Part shown: one piece after another, positions 17,464-26,495 of the stretch
Numbering within the stretch: position 1 is the first letter of the stretch
Layout of the letters: each line of letters opens with the position of its first letter
From: an uncultured Bacteroidales bacterium
GTDB lineage: Bacteria; Bacteroidota; Bacteroidia; Bacteroidales; Muribaculaceae
Direction: 5' to 3'
Length of the DNA stretch: 64,000 nucleotides
NCBI GenBank assembly: GCA_902776435.1
Contig: CACYQB010000004.1
Location: forward strand, 186,001 to 250,000
The notes under the pieces: generated by a model
Database searches by the model: none
Told to the model about the DNA's origin: nothing
What the model saw: the letters and a program-made list of their open reading frames with translations, nothing else
Position numbers and translations under genes: made by a program

Positions 17464-19632
17464 ATGAAACGGTTAATGATATTGCTGAGCGGACTGCTGA
17501 TGACGGTGATGGCTGTCAACGGTGCGGTGAATGGTGATGTGGAACAGGCGGCGGCCCTGGCGGGGCGATTGTCGCCCCGATTGGCCGACAAGGTTGTGTT
17601 CCAGACGATTGAGGCCGACCATGGTAAAGATGTATTCACCCTCGAGAGTCAGGGCGGCAAGGTCGTCATTGGCGGCAATAATGCCGGGTCGATGGCCGTG
17701 GGCCTGAATCGGTACCTGAACCGTTACTGCAAGGTGACGGTGTCGTGGTATGCCGATGTACCCGTGGAGTTGCCCAGTGTGTTGCCCGGTGTCCCCTTCC
17801 CCGAGCGGGTGACGGCCAGGGTGCCGCAGCGCTTCTTCCTCAACTACTGTACCTGGGGCTACACGATGCCGTTCTGGAAATGGCGCGACTGGGAGCGGCT
17901 CATCGACTGGATGGCGCTCAACGGCGTGAATCTGCCACTGGCCATCACGGGCCAGGAGGCCGTGTGGTATAATGTGTGGACGCGATTAGGCATGAGTGAC
18001 GAGCAGGTGAGAAACTATTTCACTGGTCCCGCCTACCTGCCGTGGCACCGCATGGCCAACATCGACGGTTGGTGCGGCCCGCTGCCCAAGGAATGGCTCG
18101 ACGGTCAGACCACCCTGCAACAGCGCATCGTGGAGCGCGAAAGGGCCTTGAACATGCGCCCCGTGCTGCCCGCCTTCGCGGGCCATGTGCCTGGCGCGTT
18201 GCGTGACCTCTTCCCCAAAGCCGATATCAAGGCTTTGGGCGCTTGGGCGGGGTTTGACGAGCGCTATCGCACTTATTTCCTTAACAGTGAGGATCCGTTG
18301 TACAGCCGCATCCAGCGCATGTTCCTCGAGGAGCAGACGCGCCTGTTCGGCACCGACCACATCTACGGCATCGACCCGTTCAACGAGGTGGACCCGCCCA
18401 GTTTTGAGCCAGACTACCTGAATAAGGTGTCACGGCACATCTACGAGAGCTTGACCGCTGTTGACCCCGAGGCCGAGTGGCTGCAGATGGCGTGGTTCCT
18501 CTATTATCAGCGTGAGGACTATACGCCCGAGCGCACCCGTGCTATGCTGACTGGCGTGCCGCAGGGCAAGATGACCATGCTCGACTACTATTGCGAGTAC
18601 AAGGAGATGTGGCGTGACCACGACGGCTTCTACGGTTTGCCGTTCATCTGGTGCTATCTAGGCAACTTCGGCGGCAATACCAATGTGCAGGGCCGCGTCA
18701 AGGAGGCCGGCAAGCGCATCGAGCAGGCGTTGGCCGAGTGTGGCGACAACCTCGTGGGCATCGGCTCGACACTTGAGGGCCTGGACGTGCAGCAGTTCCC
18801 CTATGAATACATTCTCGAGAAGGCGTGGAACTTCGGTAAGACCGACGAGCAGGTCATCAACGAACTGGCCGACCGCCACGCCGGGCACGAGAGCGAGCCC
18901 GCCCGACAAGCGTGGAAGTTACTCTATGACAGCGTGCTCGACATCACGCCTGGCAACTTTGCCGCCCCGCTGCCATGCTCCTATCCCGCAATGGGTAAGG
19001 ATAGCCGAACCATCAAATATAACACAGATGACTTGTTGGCGGTGTGGGACTATCTGCTCAGCCAGGATGAAGTCACCACCGACGCTATGGACATCGACCT
19101 CATCTGGGTGGGGCGCCAACTGCTGGGTGACCTGTTCCTTGTGGAAAAACAGGCGATGGACAAGGCCTATAAAGAACGGGACCGCGAAGCCTTTTTTGCC
19201 CACAGTGATGTGCTCTATGAAATCTTGTCGGACATGGATAACCTCAACAGCCATCATCCCCGCGCAACGCTGGCCCACTGGCTGAAGCAGGCACGCGCCC
19301 TGGGCTCTACCCCAAAGGTCAAGGATTATTACGAGATGAATGCTCGCCGCTTGATTACCACGTGGGGAGGCAGCCTCAATGACTACGCCTGCCGCAACTG
19401 GAGCGGCCTGCTATGGGACTATTATGGCAAGCGCTGGGAGAATTATATCAGGGAAGTGACTGTGGCGGTGTTGTCAGGCCGGGAATTTGATGAGGCCTCT
19501 TACCGCACGGCCACCGACAAGTTCCAGGAAAAGTGGGTTACCTCGACCGAAGAGGTCGTCCAGGGCACTGCTGACGAGGACCTGCTGACCCATTGCCGCC
19601 ATTTGCGAGAAAAGTACGTTTTTAGGCTTTAG
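17464..19632 (+). CDS. Alpha-N-acetylglucosaminidase (GH89)
   Basis: 722 residues with signal peptide (about 1-20). GH89 enzymes (human NAGLU type) release terminal alpha-GlcNAc from heparan sulfate or from mucin O-glycans; gut bacterial members act on mucin. Domains: small N-terminal alpha/beta (20-110), catalytic TIM barrel, all-helical C-terminal domain. Likely catalytic acids are Glu308 in PFNEVDPPS and Glu438 in STLEG; WGYTMPFWKWRDWERLIDWM and LPLAITGQEAVW are family hallmarks. A GTG at 17461 directly precedes the chosen ATG. The stop TAG lies inside the start of a repeat (TTTAGGCTTTAGGG). No other glycosidase or SusC/D beside it. Confidence 0.93.
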   Translation: MKRLMILLSGLLMTVMAVNGAVNGDVEQAAALAGRLSPRLADKVVFQTIEADHGKDVFTLESQGGKVVIGGNNAGSMAVGLNRYLNRYCKVTVSWYADVPVELPSVLPGVPFPERVTARVPQRFFLNYCTWGYTMPFWKWRDWERLIDWMALNGVNLPLAITGQEAVWYNVWTRLGMSDEQVRNYFTGPAYLPWHRMANIDGWCGPLPKEWLDGQTTLQQRIVERERALNMRPVLPAFAGHVPGALRDLFPKADIKALGAWAGFDERYRTYFLNSEDPLYSRIQRMFLEEQTRLFGTDHIYGIDPFNEVDPPSFEPDYLNKVSRHIYESLTAVDPEAEWLQMAWFLYYQREDYTPERTRAMLTGVPQGKMTMLDYYCEYKEMWRDHDGFYGLPFIWCYLGNFGGNTNVQGRVKEAGKRIEQALAECGDNLVGIGSTLEGLDVQQFPYEYILEKAWNFGKTDEQVINELADRHAGHESEPARQAWKLLYDSVLDITPGNFAAPLPCSYPAMGKDSRTIKYNTDDLLAVWDYLLSQDEVTTDAMDIDLIWVGRQLLGDLFLVEKQAMDKAYKERDREAFFAHSDVLYEILSDMDNLNSHHPRATLAHWLKQARALGSTPKVKDYYEMNARRLITTWGGSLNDYACRNWSGLLWDYYGKRWENYIREVTVAVLSGREFDEASYRTATDKFQEKWVTSTEEVVQGTADEDLLTHCRHLREKYVFRL

Positions 19633-19943
19633 GGATGCTCGCTGTGCTCGCAGTTTAGAGTTTAATGTTTAAAGTTTAAAGGGGATTGCGGATGCTGTTG
19701 AGTTTTTGATCGGCCTTACGGCCGAGAAATTTAAATAAAATTTTTTTTAATTTCTTGCGAGCCTTTGCGAGCAATCATGGAGAGGCTTTAGGGCTTCGAT
19801 TAATTCGTGAAATTCGTGGTTAACGTGAGTTTGAAGAAAATAAAGTTCTGATAATCAACGCCCCCTGGCCCTCTCTAATCTTAGAGGGGGAACTGCTAAC
19901 GTACTGGATAACAGTTTATAAATTCATTATTAAATGTTTGTGG
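19633..19943. repeat. Repeat cluster: R2, partial R1, R5, R3
   Basis: 311-nt non-coding stretch between convergent gene ends. Contains an R2 copy (19633-19684), an inverted partial R1 (19703-19776; CGGCCTTACGGCCGAG palindrome and doubled TGCGAGC), ACGAATTTCACG-type strings (19800-19825) and an R3 copy (19855-19892) whose dyad CCCTCTaatcttAGAGGG can fold. No ORF. Confidence 0.75.
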
Positions 19944-20426
19944 TTATGGTTGCTTGCGGAGGTGGTAGGTGTAGGTTGTGCCGTTGGCGTCGGTCTTGGT
20001 AAAGGTGACGTCGCTTGATGAGGTGCGGGTTACGGTGAAAGCGTTGTTGGTTTCCAGCCCGGGCATGTATATATAATATACGGTGGGGTCGGGGAATGAA
20101 ACGGTCATCTTGAGGCCGTCCTCGCTCTCCTCCCACGTGCCGTAACTCTCCTCCACCTGCTGGTGGGCACCGACATTAGATACCCTGAAGACCTTGTTCT
20201 GGAACTGGAAGAAGTAGTCGCCTTCGACGATGACGGGCGTGCCGCCTGCGGTGATCTGCTCGACGTGCCAGGTGCCGAACCAGATGCCGATGTCGCCATG
20301 ATTGCGGGTGCAGGAGGCAAGGACCAGCATCGCCAATAATGGGATTATTAATAATTTCAACGCCCCCTGGTCCCCTCTAATCTTAGAGGGGGAATAATTA
20401 CTGTCATATAATGTTGTCTTTTTCAT
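19944..20426 (-). CDS. Lipocalin-like lipoprotein with repeat-derived N-terminus
   Basis: 160 residues. Lipobox LVLASC at about residue 39, followed by a small beta-rich domain (GIWFGTWHVEQI, then EESYGTWEE, ending TYTYHLRK) like Bacteroidota lipocalin-like lipoproteins. The ATG overlaps the stop of the upstream Wzi-like gene (ATGA, 20423-20426), which supports this start. Residues about 10-23 (NYSPSKIRGDQGAL) are encoded by an R3 repeat copy (20357-20394), so the signal peptide has an abnormally long pre-hydrophobic region. An internal TTG or ATG start is possible. Confidence 0.7.
   Translation of the reverse strand: MKKTTLYDSNYSPSKIRGDQGALKLLIIPLLAMLVLASCTRNHGDIGIWFGTWHVEQITAGGTPVIVEGDYFFQFQNKVFRVSNVGAHQQVEESYGTWEESEDGLKMTVSFPDPTVYYIYMPGLETNNAFTVTRTSSSDVTFTKTDANGTTYTYHLRKQP
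20357..20394. repeat. R3 repeat inside a coding region
   Basis: 38-nt sequence nearly identical to 19855-19892 and related to 56351-56390, containing the dyad CCCCTCTaatcttAGAGGGG. Here it encodes part of the lipoprotein N-terminus in frame; the other two copies are intergenic. Confidence 0.85.
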
Positions 20427-22057
20427 CGTTTCTTGATATTGAAGTTGCCACTATAGGAAATACCCAGTTGGGCGCCCCAATTGTTGCCATAGAGTTTGCC
20501 ATGGTCTATTGCCACGGTAGCGCCTACCGTTAAGCCCTCGACCTTCACGCCCCTGAGCCAATAGGGGGTGTAATTGACCCGCAGGGCCATCGAGAAGTCG
20601 TCAACACTGCACGCACGGGGAATGCTTGGGGTGCCCCACACCTTGCGGTAGGAGGTCTGTAGGCGGTAATTCCAGTCACTATTGAACCAGCCCATGATGG
20701 CGGCGTGGAAGCCGCGAAGCACGTTGTCGCGGTAGCGCATGTAGCCGTCCTGGTTGTAGAGCGGCGACTTGACGAAGGGCGAGCCGATGGACATGCCGCG
20801 GCTCTGGTAGCCGTTGTAGATGTAGTTGTTGTAGTAGTCGTCGGAGCCCGAGGAGTGGCTGGTGATGGGCGTGCCCTCGTGGTCGTTGGGGGTCCAGTGG
20901 ATGGGGCCGCTCTGGTTGGTGAAGTCGATGTACTCGATGACGGCGCCCGAGACGAGGTGGGTGCCGTTGCAGCGGTATTCCAGGCCCCAGAGGCCGTCAA
21001 AGCCGTTCATCTTGCCAATGCCCGAACCGTCTTCCCACAGCCACTGAGTGTAGGCGCGCAGGCTGTGGCTTTTAGCCAGTTTATACTCCAGCGCAATGTC
21101 CCATGTGCCCAGGTGGTTGCCCTCGACAAACGAGTCACCCGAGCTGTTGCCGCCACTGCCAGCGATAAACGTGCGCCAGAAGGCCTTCAGGTCGGCATCC
21201 ATCTTGACCGTTCGCGTCACCTGGCCGTCCTCGTAATACTTGGCTGTGCCGCCAAACTGGCAGGCCGACTGGGCGCCGATGGTAAATACCACGGGCTGAT
21301 TCGGGTTGGTGCGGAAGTGCAGACTCTTGTAGTGCAGCCACTTGCCCGTGGTGATGAAGTGATTATAGTAGTTGTAGTGGTTCTCGAGCCACTTGTCGTC
21401 CAGTTCGCGGAAATAGCCGAACTCGCCCTGAATCTGCACCCAGCCCTTGGTGAAGGGGATGTTCTGGAAGTCGATGAAACCGGCACGCAGGCCCACAGGC
21501 GAGCGGAAATTGTTGCTCCACACGAGGTCGCCACTGCTCAACTCGCCATTGACGATGGGCGATGCCTTGTACTTCTGTCCCCCCACGGCAAAGATGCTGC
21601 GGTACTTGGCTTCGGCATACGCCTGCTGGATCCATGCCCGTGCGGGATGTTGCTTTTGTACCTCAAACAGGCCGTTGCCCTTGTATCGCTCATAGCCCGC
21701 ACTGGAAGCGTAGCCGCTCCAGACCTCAAGTCCGGCGCCCCATGAGAAACGCTTGTCTGTGGATAGATTGTGCTGCAGCGAGGCATGGGCGAGGGCAGAG
21801 TATTGCTGGGTAAGGACACCGCCGCAGTTGGAACTGATGTAGTAGGGCGCCAACTCGCTGTTGCCCGCATTGGCAAGAATGCCGACAGTATAGACGTTGT
21901 CGTGGAAAACAGGATGATAGCATTCAAGCGCATAGACCGTGTCGGTCGAGAGGTCGCGGTAGGTCAGCGTTGTGTCGGTCGGCTCCAGTGCCGTCGCAGT
22001 TGTGGTGCAACACAATGCCAAAGCAAGGAGGAAGGACGATAAAGTGTTATTTATCAT
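20423..22057 (-). CDS. Wzi-like capsule assembly outer-membrane protein
   Basis: 544 residues. Signal peptide, then a large beta-barrel matching the capsule assembly Wzi family (PF14052) in Bacteroidota: FEVQKQHPARAWIQQAYAEA, GGQKYKASPIVNGELSSGDL, and SGPIHWTPNDHEGTPITSHS are the recognisable blocks. E. coli Wzi binds group 1 capsule on the cell surface; Bacteroidota relatives are often of unproven function. Third gene of the glsA-glsB-wzi-lipoprotein operon: 14 nt after glsB and overlapping the lipoprotein start by 4 nt. The partner lipoprotein may assist the barrel. Confidence 0.8.
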   Translation of the reverse strand: MINNTLSSFLLALALCCTTTATALEPTDTTLTYRDLSTDTVYALECYHPVFHDNVYTVGILANAGNSELAPYYISSNCGGVLTQQYSALAHASLQHNLSTDKRFSWGAGLEVWSGYASSAGYERYKGNGLFEVQKQHPARAWIQQAYAEAKYRSIFAVGGQKYKASPIVNGELSSGDLVWSNNFRSPVGLRAGFIDFQNIPFTKGWVQIQGEFGYFRELDDKWLENHYNYYNHFITTGKWLHYKSLHFRTNPNQPVVFTIGAQSACQFGGTAKYYEDGQVTRTVKMDADLKAFWRTFIAGSGGNSSGDSFVEGNHLGTWDIALEYKLAKSHSLRAYTQWLWEDGSGIGKMNGFDGLWGLEYRCNGTHLVSGAVIEYIDFTNQSGPIHWTPNDHEGTPITSHSSGSDDYYNNYIYNGYQSRGMSIGSPFVKSPLYNQDGYMRYRDNVLRGFHAAIMGWFNSDWNYRLQTSYRKVWGTPSIPRACSVDDFSMALRVNYTPYWLRGVKVEGLTVGATVAIDHGKLYGNNWGAQLGISYSGNFNIKKR

Positions 22058-22071
22058 GACGTAATCGGGTA

Positions 22072-23010
22072 TTATCTTTCTATGTTTTCAAGATAAGAAT
22101 CGATGTGGCGGCGCTTTTTCTCGTCGGCAATCTCGTCGAGGTTGATGAGGATGCCGGTTTCCTCCACATTGCCGAACTCGCGGTTAATGGCGGTGCCGAG
22201 CAGCAGCATTCTGGGCGACAGGCCCATGTAGGCATTGACCAGTGGCGGGATGTTGATGCCATGCTGACGGATGAAAGTGTTCAGCCGCTTGTAGTCCTCG
22301 CGGAAGTCGTTGCCGACGAAGTGTGCCATCAGTTCGGGATCATCGTTGCGGGTGTCGGGAAGCGGATCAATGGGCACCACCAGCCCCTCTTTGTCCTCGA
22401 AATAGCGGTTGAGGAAGCACAGCAGCATGTCGCGGCAGTCGCGCACATAACTCGGGTACATCGTCATCTTGCCGAACATGTATTTGACTTTCGGGTACAC
22501 GATGGTCAATGCGCCCAGGCCGTCCCACAGGTTGTCGAGTGCAAATAACGCCCGCACGCCCTCGCGGGTGGATTGGTACTCGGGACGCACAAACGAGCGG
22601 CCCAGTTCGATGGTCACGGGCAGAATTTCGTTCAAGAACCTGTCGCTGAAACGGAAGAGGTGGCCCGTAGCGATGTGAGGCACGCCGTCCTCCACCTCGA
22701 CGTCCCAGCCGCCGATGAAGCGGTAGGCTCCGATGATTTCCTTTTTCTCGGGATTCCAGACCAGCAGCTGCTGGCATGGCGTTGGCATGGTATCAAACTC
22801 GTCGATGTCACACGCTTTGCCCGTACCGCCACCGGCGGCACGGAATGTGATCTCGCGCAGTCGCCCGATTTCACGCATCGTGTTGGGAGCGTTGTAGGCG
22901 GTGATGACATAGATGTCGTTGTCGGCCTTGTTAGTGTGACGCAGCAGGCGCTCGGGCGTGAGTTCCTGCTCGATCAGTTGGACGGGGATGGGATCAATGA
23001 TGGGTTCCAT
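22072..23010 (-). CDS. glsB: Glycine-lipid N-acyltransferase GlsB-like (GNAT)
   Basis: 312 residues from ATG 23010; the frame is open to 23112, but that overlaps the end of glsA and lacks family similarity. GNAT fold of the OlsB/hemolysin type (PF13444): ITFRAAGGGTG, GAYRFIGG, IELGRSFVRPEYQ. In Bacteroides thetaiotaomicron GlsB condenses 3-hydroxy-acyl-ACP with glycine to N-acyl-glycine (commendamide), the first step of glycine-lipid synthesis. Located 8 nt downstream of the O-acyltransferase glsA, completing the pathway. Cytoplasmic face of the membrane. Confidence 0.85.
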   Translation of the reverse strand: MEPIIDPIPVQLIEQELTPERLLRHTNKADNDIYVITAYNAPNTMREIGRLREITFRAAGGGTGKACDIDEFDTMPTPCQQLLVWNPEKKEIIGAYRFIGGWDVEVEDGVPHIATGHLFRFSDRFLNEILPVTIELGRSFVRPEYQSTREGVRALFALDNLWDGLGALTIVYPKVKYMFGKMTMYPSYVRDCRDMLLCFLNRYFEDKEGLVVPIDPLPDTRNDDPELMAHFVGNDFREDYKRLNTFIRQHGINIPPLVNAYMGLSPRMLLLGTAINREFGNVEETGILINLDEIADEKKRRHIDSYLENIER

Positions 23011-23018
23011 AGGGCGTT

Positions 23019-23852
23019 TTATCGGTTTGTTGGCGACGGGGCCATATTGATGACTAATTCTCGCAGGTGGGCTGCCTCTTGCTTGGAGTGCGCTGCATCC
23101 AATGTATTCCATGGGATGGGCTCGCCAATCATCACGCGCAGCGTGCTGCCGCTCTTCTTGATCATCTCACGGGGCAAGAAGATAAGTTCGATGTTGAACT
23201 TGATGCCTAACTTTTTGCGCCACTTGGCAAAGCGGTAGAAGAACCGCGAATTGTGGGCGTCAAAATAGATGGGCACGATGTCGCGGTGGTGGTTAATGGC
23301 GTGAGCCACAGCCGCCTTCTGCCACGGCAGATCGGCAATAGAACCATCGGGCTGCATGCGTGAGCACAGTCCTGCAGGGAAGGTGATGAACTGGCTATCG
23401 CTCTGGAGAGCCTCCTCGATCTGTACTGCGGCGGCGCGTGCTTGTTTGCCGTACTTGTTCACGGGCAAAAATACGCCGCGCAAGGGTTCGACAGCCATGA
23501 GCAGGTCGTTAACCAAGAACTTGATTCTCTTGTCGTAGCGGTTGCCCAGCAGTGAGATGAGCGCCAAACCATCAAGTCCACCTAAGGGATGGTTGGACAC
23601 GAACATGAAGCGTCCGTCGGGCAGGCGCTCCAAACCCGTGGCATCGACAGTGATGTTCATCTCGTCGAGTGCCGCGGTTGCGGCATCGACGCTGTTTTTG
23701 TCCGCCATCTTGAGGAGAATGGCATTGAGCTGATCCTGGCAGATGGTGCGTTCCAACCACCGCACGACGAAGCGCGGGATGTACTTATAGTGCTTCGGGA
23801 GTCTGTCCCGCAACACCTTGTCAACATCTATTTTCATCGGTTGGCTGCTCAT
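23019..23852 (-). CDS. glsA: Glycine-lipid O-acyltransferase GlsA-like
   Basis: 277 residues. PlsC-like 1-acyl-glycerophosphate acyltransferase superfamily: NHPLGGLDG is the HX4D motif, with FPAGLCSR as the third block. In B. thetaiotaomicron GlsA adds the second acyl chain to N-acyl-glycine, giving glycine lipid. The start chosen is ATG 23852, preceded by a purine-rich AGGAGA at ideal spacing; the frame begins at a TTG nine codons earlier. A TAACTTTG box lies 33 nt upstream. First gene of the four-gene envelope operon. Confidence 0.85.
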   Translation of the reverse strand: MSSQPMKIDVDKVLRDRLPKHYKYIPRFVVRWLERTICQDQLNAILLKMADKNSVDAATAALDEMNITVDATGLERLPDGRFMFVSNHPLGGLDGLALISLLGNRYDKRIKFLVNDLLMAVEPLRGVFLPVNKYGKQARAAAVQIEEALQSDSQFITFPAGLCSRMQPDGSIADLPWQKAAVAHAINHHRDIVPIYFDAHNSRFFYRFAKWRKKLGIKFNIELIFLPREMIKKSGSTLRVMIGEPIPWNTLDAAHSKQEAAHLRELVINMAPSPTNR

Positions 23853-23884
23853 AGGTTCTCCTGAGTTTTTTTGGTTCAAACATA

Positions 23885-23892
23885 CAAAGTTA
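23885..23892 (-). promoter_or_regulatory. -7 box for glsA-glsB-wzi-lipoprotein operon
   Basis: TAACTTTG on the minus strand; predicted leader about 25 nt with an AGGAGA ribosome site before ATG 23852, rare in this window. Confidence 0.6.
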
Positions 23893-23930
23893 GATATTTT
23901 GACCGAAAATGGAAAGCATGAGACAAAAAA

Positions 23931-23961
23931 TTTGTTCAGAAAGCCGAAATGTTCTATTTTT
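23931..23961 (+). promoter_or_regulatory. Canonical promoter for membrane protein gene
   Basis: TTTG (23931-23934), 19-nt spacer, TATTTTTG (23954-23961); leader about 45 nt to ATG 24013. Confidence 0.75.
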
Positions 23962-24012
23962 GCAAGGTTAAAACAAGTAAAATTGAACCGATTTTCCTAC
24001 TGATATCATCGC

Positions 24013-25500
24013 ATGACCGCAAGATTAACCATGCCGAAACTGCTGTTGCTGCTCGTCGAGATTATCGCTTTTGCGATACTTGGCGTTGTGGCATCCAGTC
24101 ACTTTGGCTTTGGTGACGGCATGCGGATCACCCTGGCTTATCTGGTAGCTTACCTTGTCCCGTGCATCGTCCTTCGCAATGCCCGTGATACTTCTATGGC
24201 TGCCCAGGTCATCCTTTTAGTTTTGACGGTGGTATTGATGTTTGTGGGTTATAGCAGTATGGTGGTCTGGTCCAGTTTTGAGGGTTATTCGCTGGAAATG
24301 CCCAACCTCACTGGTGATGCCCGTGGCTATTACAAGTGGGCGCTAAGCCACTACGATGGGCGTGTGCCTACTCCTAATCTGGCATTCCCTGGTTTTCCGC
24401 TGATTATGCTCAATTTGTGGCGATTGCTAGGCGTTCATGTGGTTTGGCCACTGGCGATGAATACAATGTTCACGTTGACTTCAGTAGTGTTGACGGGAAT
24501 GACCTGCAGGCGCCTGCTTGCGCACCGTGTGAAAACCTCAGGCGCTACCCTGTTGTGCAGCGGCATGTTCCTCATGTGTCTGCTGTGCTATTATCTCATG
24601 ACAGGAATCGCCGTTCTGAAAGAGGGATCCATCTATTTGTCTACAACTCTAATTGGTTTTGTCCTGTCGTCAATGGCAACATGTGATGAAGAGAGACATC
24701 ACTTGTGGCGGGAGTTGCTGCTATTTTTCATCGCATGCCTATTAATGGCCATAGTTCGAACGACTTATCTCTATTTCATGCTTGTGGGTGTCGTCATCAT
24801 GGCTTTGTCTCACTGGCGTCGAGACTGGGGCGTAGCGTTGGCCATGATTTCAATCATAGCTGTTGCTTTCATTGCGGGCAACTATTATGCTTCCTACTCC
24901 TTTGAGCGTCATGCCGAAATTGTTGGTGGCGGTTGGAACATGCAGCGCTTTTTCCCGATGGATGGCCCACAGCGTCCATACCGTTACATGGTTGACTACT
25001 ACTACCTGTATTCGCCATGGCACAAACTGTTGCTGCTGCCGCTCACGATGTCGGTGCAGTTTGTTGCGCCATTCCCCTGGTTGGCAGCTGAGGAACCTAC
25101 AATAGCCAATGAGATTTGCCGCGTAACCTATGGATGGTATCTGTTGGGTAGTATTGCGTTATTCTACTACCTGTTCCTGAGTTGGCGTCGCAATGAGAAC
25201 ATGGGCTTGTGGGCTTGGTGGCCAGCTATTTCATATGCTGTTCTGGCCTATGTGGTTGCTGGTTCGGTAGGCCGTTATCTGTTGCCTATTGAGCCATTGT
25301 TTATTCCCGTTATCTTGTTTGTCCTGTGCCGCTTGCACGAGGGACATTGGCGTAAATCCTTCAGGCGGTGGAGCATCTTTTTCGTTATTCTCCTTATTAT
25401 TACCCTTCTTGTATGCCTTGAGTTAGAGCGCGAGACCTTTTCCCAGGCACTTCACACTCGACCTTTACTTGATTACCTGCGCGCATCTTTCATGCGCTGA
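24013..25500 (+). CDS. Polytopic membrane protein, possible GT-C glycosyltransferase
   Basis: 495 residues with about eleven hydrophobic segments spread over the whole length, inner membrane. A large first extracytoplasmic loop carries an acidic GDARGYYKWALSHYDG motif (about 97-112) followed by LAFPGFPLIMLNLW; an early acidic loop motif of this kind is typical of GT-C lipid-linked sugar transferases. No family could be named from sequence. Stands alone with a good promoter. Confidence 0.6.
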   Translation: MTARLTMPKLLLLLVEIIAFAILGVVASSHFGFGDGMRITLAYLVAYLVPCIVLRNARDTSMAAQVILLVLTVVLMFVGYSSMVVWSSFEGYSLEMPNLTGDARGYYKWALSHYDGRVPTPNLAFPGFPLIMLNLWRLLGVHVVWPLAMNTMFTLTSVVLTGMTCRRLLAHRVKTSGATLLCSGMFLMCLLCYYLMTGIAVLKEGSIYLSTTLIGFVLSSMATCDEERHHLWRELLLFFIACLLMAIVRTTYLYFMLVGVVIMALSHWRRDWGVALAMISIIAVAFIAGNYYASYSFERHAEIVGGGWNMQRFFPMDGPQRPYRYMVDYYYLYSPWHKLLLLPLTMSVQFVAPFPWLAAEEPTIANEICRVTYGWYLLGSIALFYYLFLSWRRNENMGLWAWWPAISYAVLAYVVAGSVGRYLLPIEPLFIPVILFVLCRLHEGHWRKSFRRWSIFFVILLIITLLVCLELERETFSQALHTRPLLDYLRASFMR

Positions 25501-25656
25501 TATTCCAACATTGCTTTGAATCCCTTTTGTCGGTTATTTTGGGCCCTTGGTCGGTAGGTTGGGGGCACTCATCGTTTTTGGGAGGGGGAGGGGTTAAACC
25601 TTGATTTGGGCTTAGTGTCTAAGAGTCAAGAAATAACCACTTAACACAATACGATT

Positions 25657-26334
25657 ATGAAAAAGACTTTACTTATCAGCTTGCTGTGTATGATACTCGC
25701 TATCCCGGCTATGGCACAGCCTGGTTACCGATACGGTTACAATCCTCGAGTCCAGACGGTGGGACGGCATGGTAATGAATATATCGCTTGGCACCGCTAT
25801 TATGTCGGATTGCGTGTGGGCTTGAATGCGTCCCACGTTAGTAGCGATAGTTACTTGCTCGATGGCAGTAGTGTGAAAAGCGGCTTGAACCTAGGCGTGG
25901 TAGCGGGCACGCAGTTGACCTACAGGGCCCCGCTGTTCCTGGAAACAGGTCTGTTTTATAGCCAGAAGGGCGGCAAGAGCGGCTCGGGTGCGGACAAATT
26001 CACCTATGACCTCAACTACTTGGAGTTGCCGCTCATCATCAAGTATAAGCACTTCGTCGGCAACCAGACGAGCATTCAGCCCTATGCGGGAGGATACCTG
26101 GCAGTAGGTACCGACGGCAATATCAAGAACTATGGTTCGAGAACGGCGTTCAGCTCATTTGATGATGGTTACTTCAAGCGCTTTGATGGCGGACTCAAGA
26201 TAGGTTGCGGAGTGGGCTTCAACATGCTCTACTTGGATGCCAGTTATGACATCGGCCTTGCCAACATCGGCCAGGACAGTTTTGATAACACGCACAACGG
26301 TTGCTTTACTTTGAATTTAGGTGTGAATTTTTAG
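25657..26334 (+). CDS. Outer-membrane beta-barrel protein (PorT-like family)
   Basis: 225 residues. Signal peptide ending AMAQ, then an eight-strand-type barrel: YYVGLRVGLNASHVS, FLETGLFYSQKGGK, YLELPLIIKYKH, QPYAGGYLAVGTDG, and terminal Phe. Matches the Bacteroidota outer membrane beta-barrel domain (PF13568). Function unknown. Followed by a strong terminator; no clear -7 box was found in the 156 nt upstream. Confidence 0.8.
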   Translation: MKKTLLISLLCMILAIPAMAQPGYRYGYNPRVQTVGRHGNEYIAWHRYYVGLRVGLNASHVSSDSYLLDGSSVKSGLNLGVVAGTQLTYRAPLFLETGLFYSQKGGKSGSGADKFTYDLNYLELPLIIKYKHFVGNQTSIQPYAGGYLAVGTDGNIKNYGSRTAFSSFDDGYFKRFDGGLKIGCGVGFNMLYLDASYDIGLANIGQDSFDNTHNGCFTLNLGVNF

Positions 26335-26357
26335 GTAAACGTGATTTTTTCTGGGTG

Positions 26358-26397
26358 GCGCATGCCGCTTCATCACACCGGTGGCATGCGCTTTTTC
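26358..26397 (+). terminator. Rho-independent terminator
   Basis: GCGCATGCC (26358-26366) pairs with GGCATGCGC (26383-26391), followed by TTTTTC; 24 nt after the barrel gene. Confidence 0.9.
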
Positions 26398-26452
26398 TAC
26401 CAGAAGATTCTAATAAAACGTCATTCATCTTGACGGATTGACAAATTCTTAC

Positions 26453-26460
26453 TAAATTTG
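26453..26460 (+). promoter_or_regulatory. -7 box for Tyr/Asp-rich lipoprotein
   Basis: TAAATTTG with CTTG 20 nt upstream; leader about 30 nt. Confidence 0.55.
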
Positions 26461-26495
26461 CACAAATTATCAACAATTCTAAACTCAAATGCGCT

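Noticed and set aside
20705..21745. 346-codon plus-strand open frame opposite the Wzi-like gene
   Set aside because: Val/Ala/Gly-rich shadow with no signal or motif; the opposite strand encodes a convincing barrel protein. The same applies to long frames opposite parC (59046-60014, 60024-61223), the S41 gene (56418-57386), the dockerin protein (38001-39212) and glgB (3474-4166).
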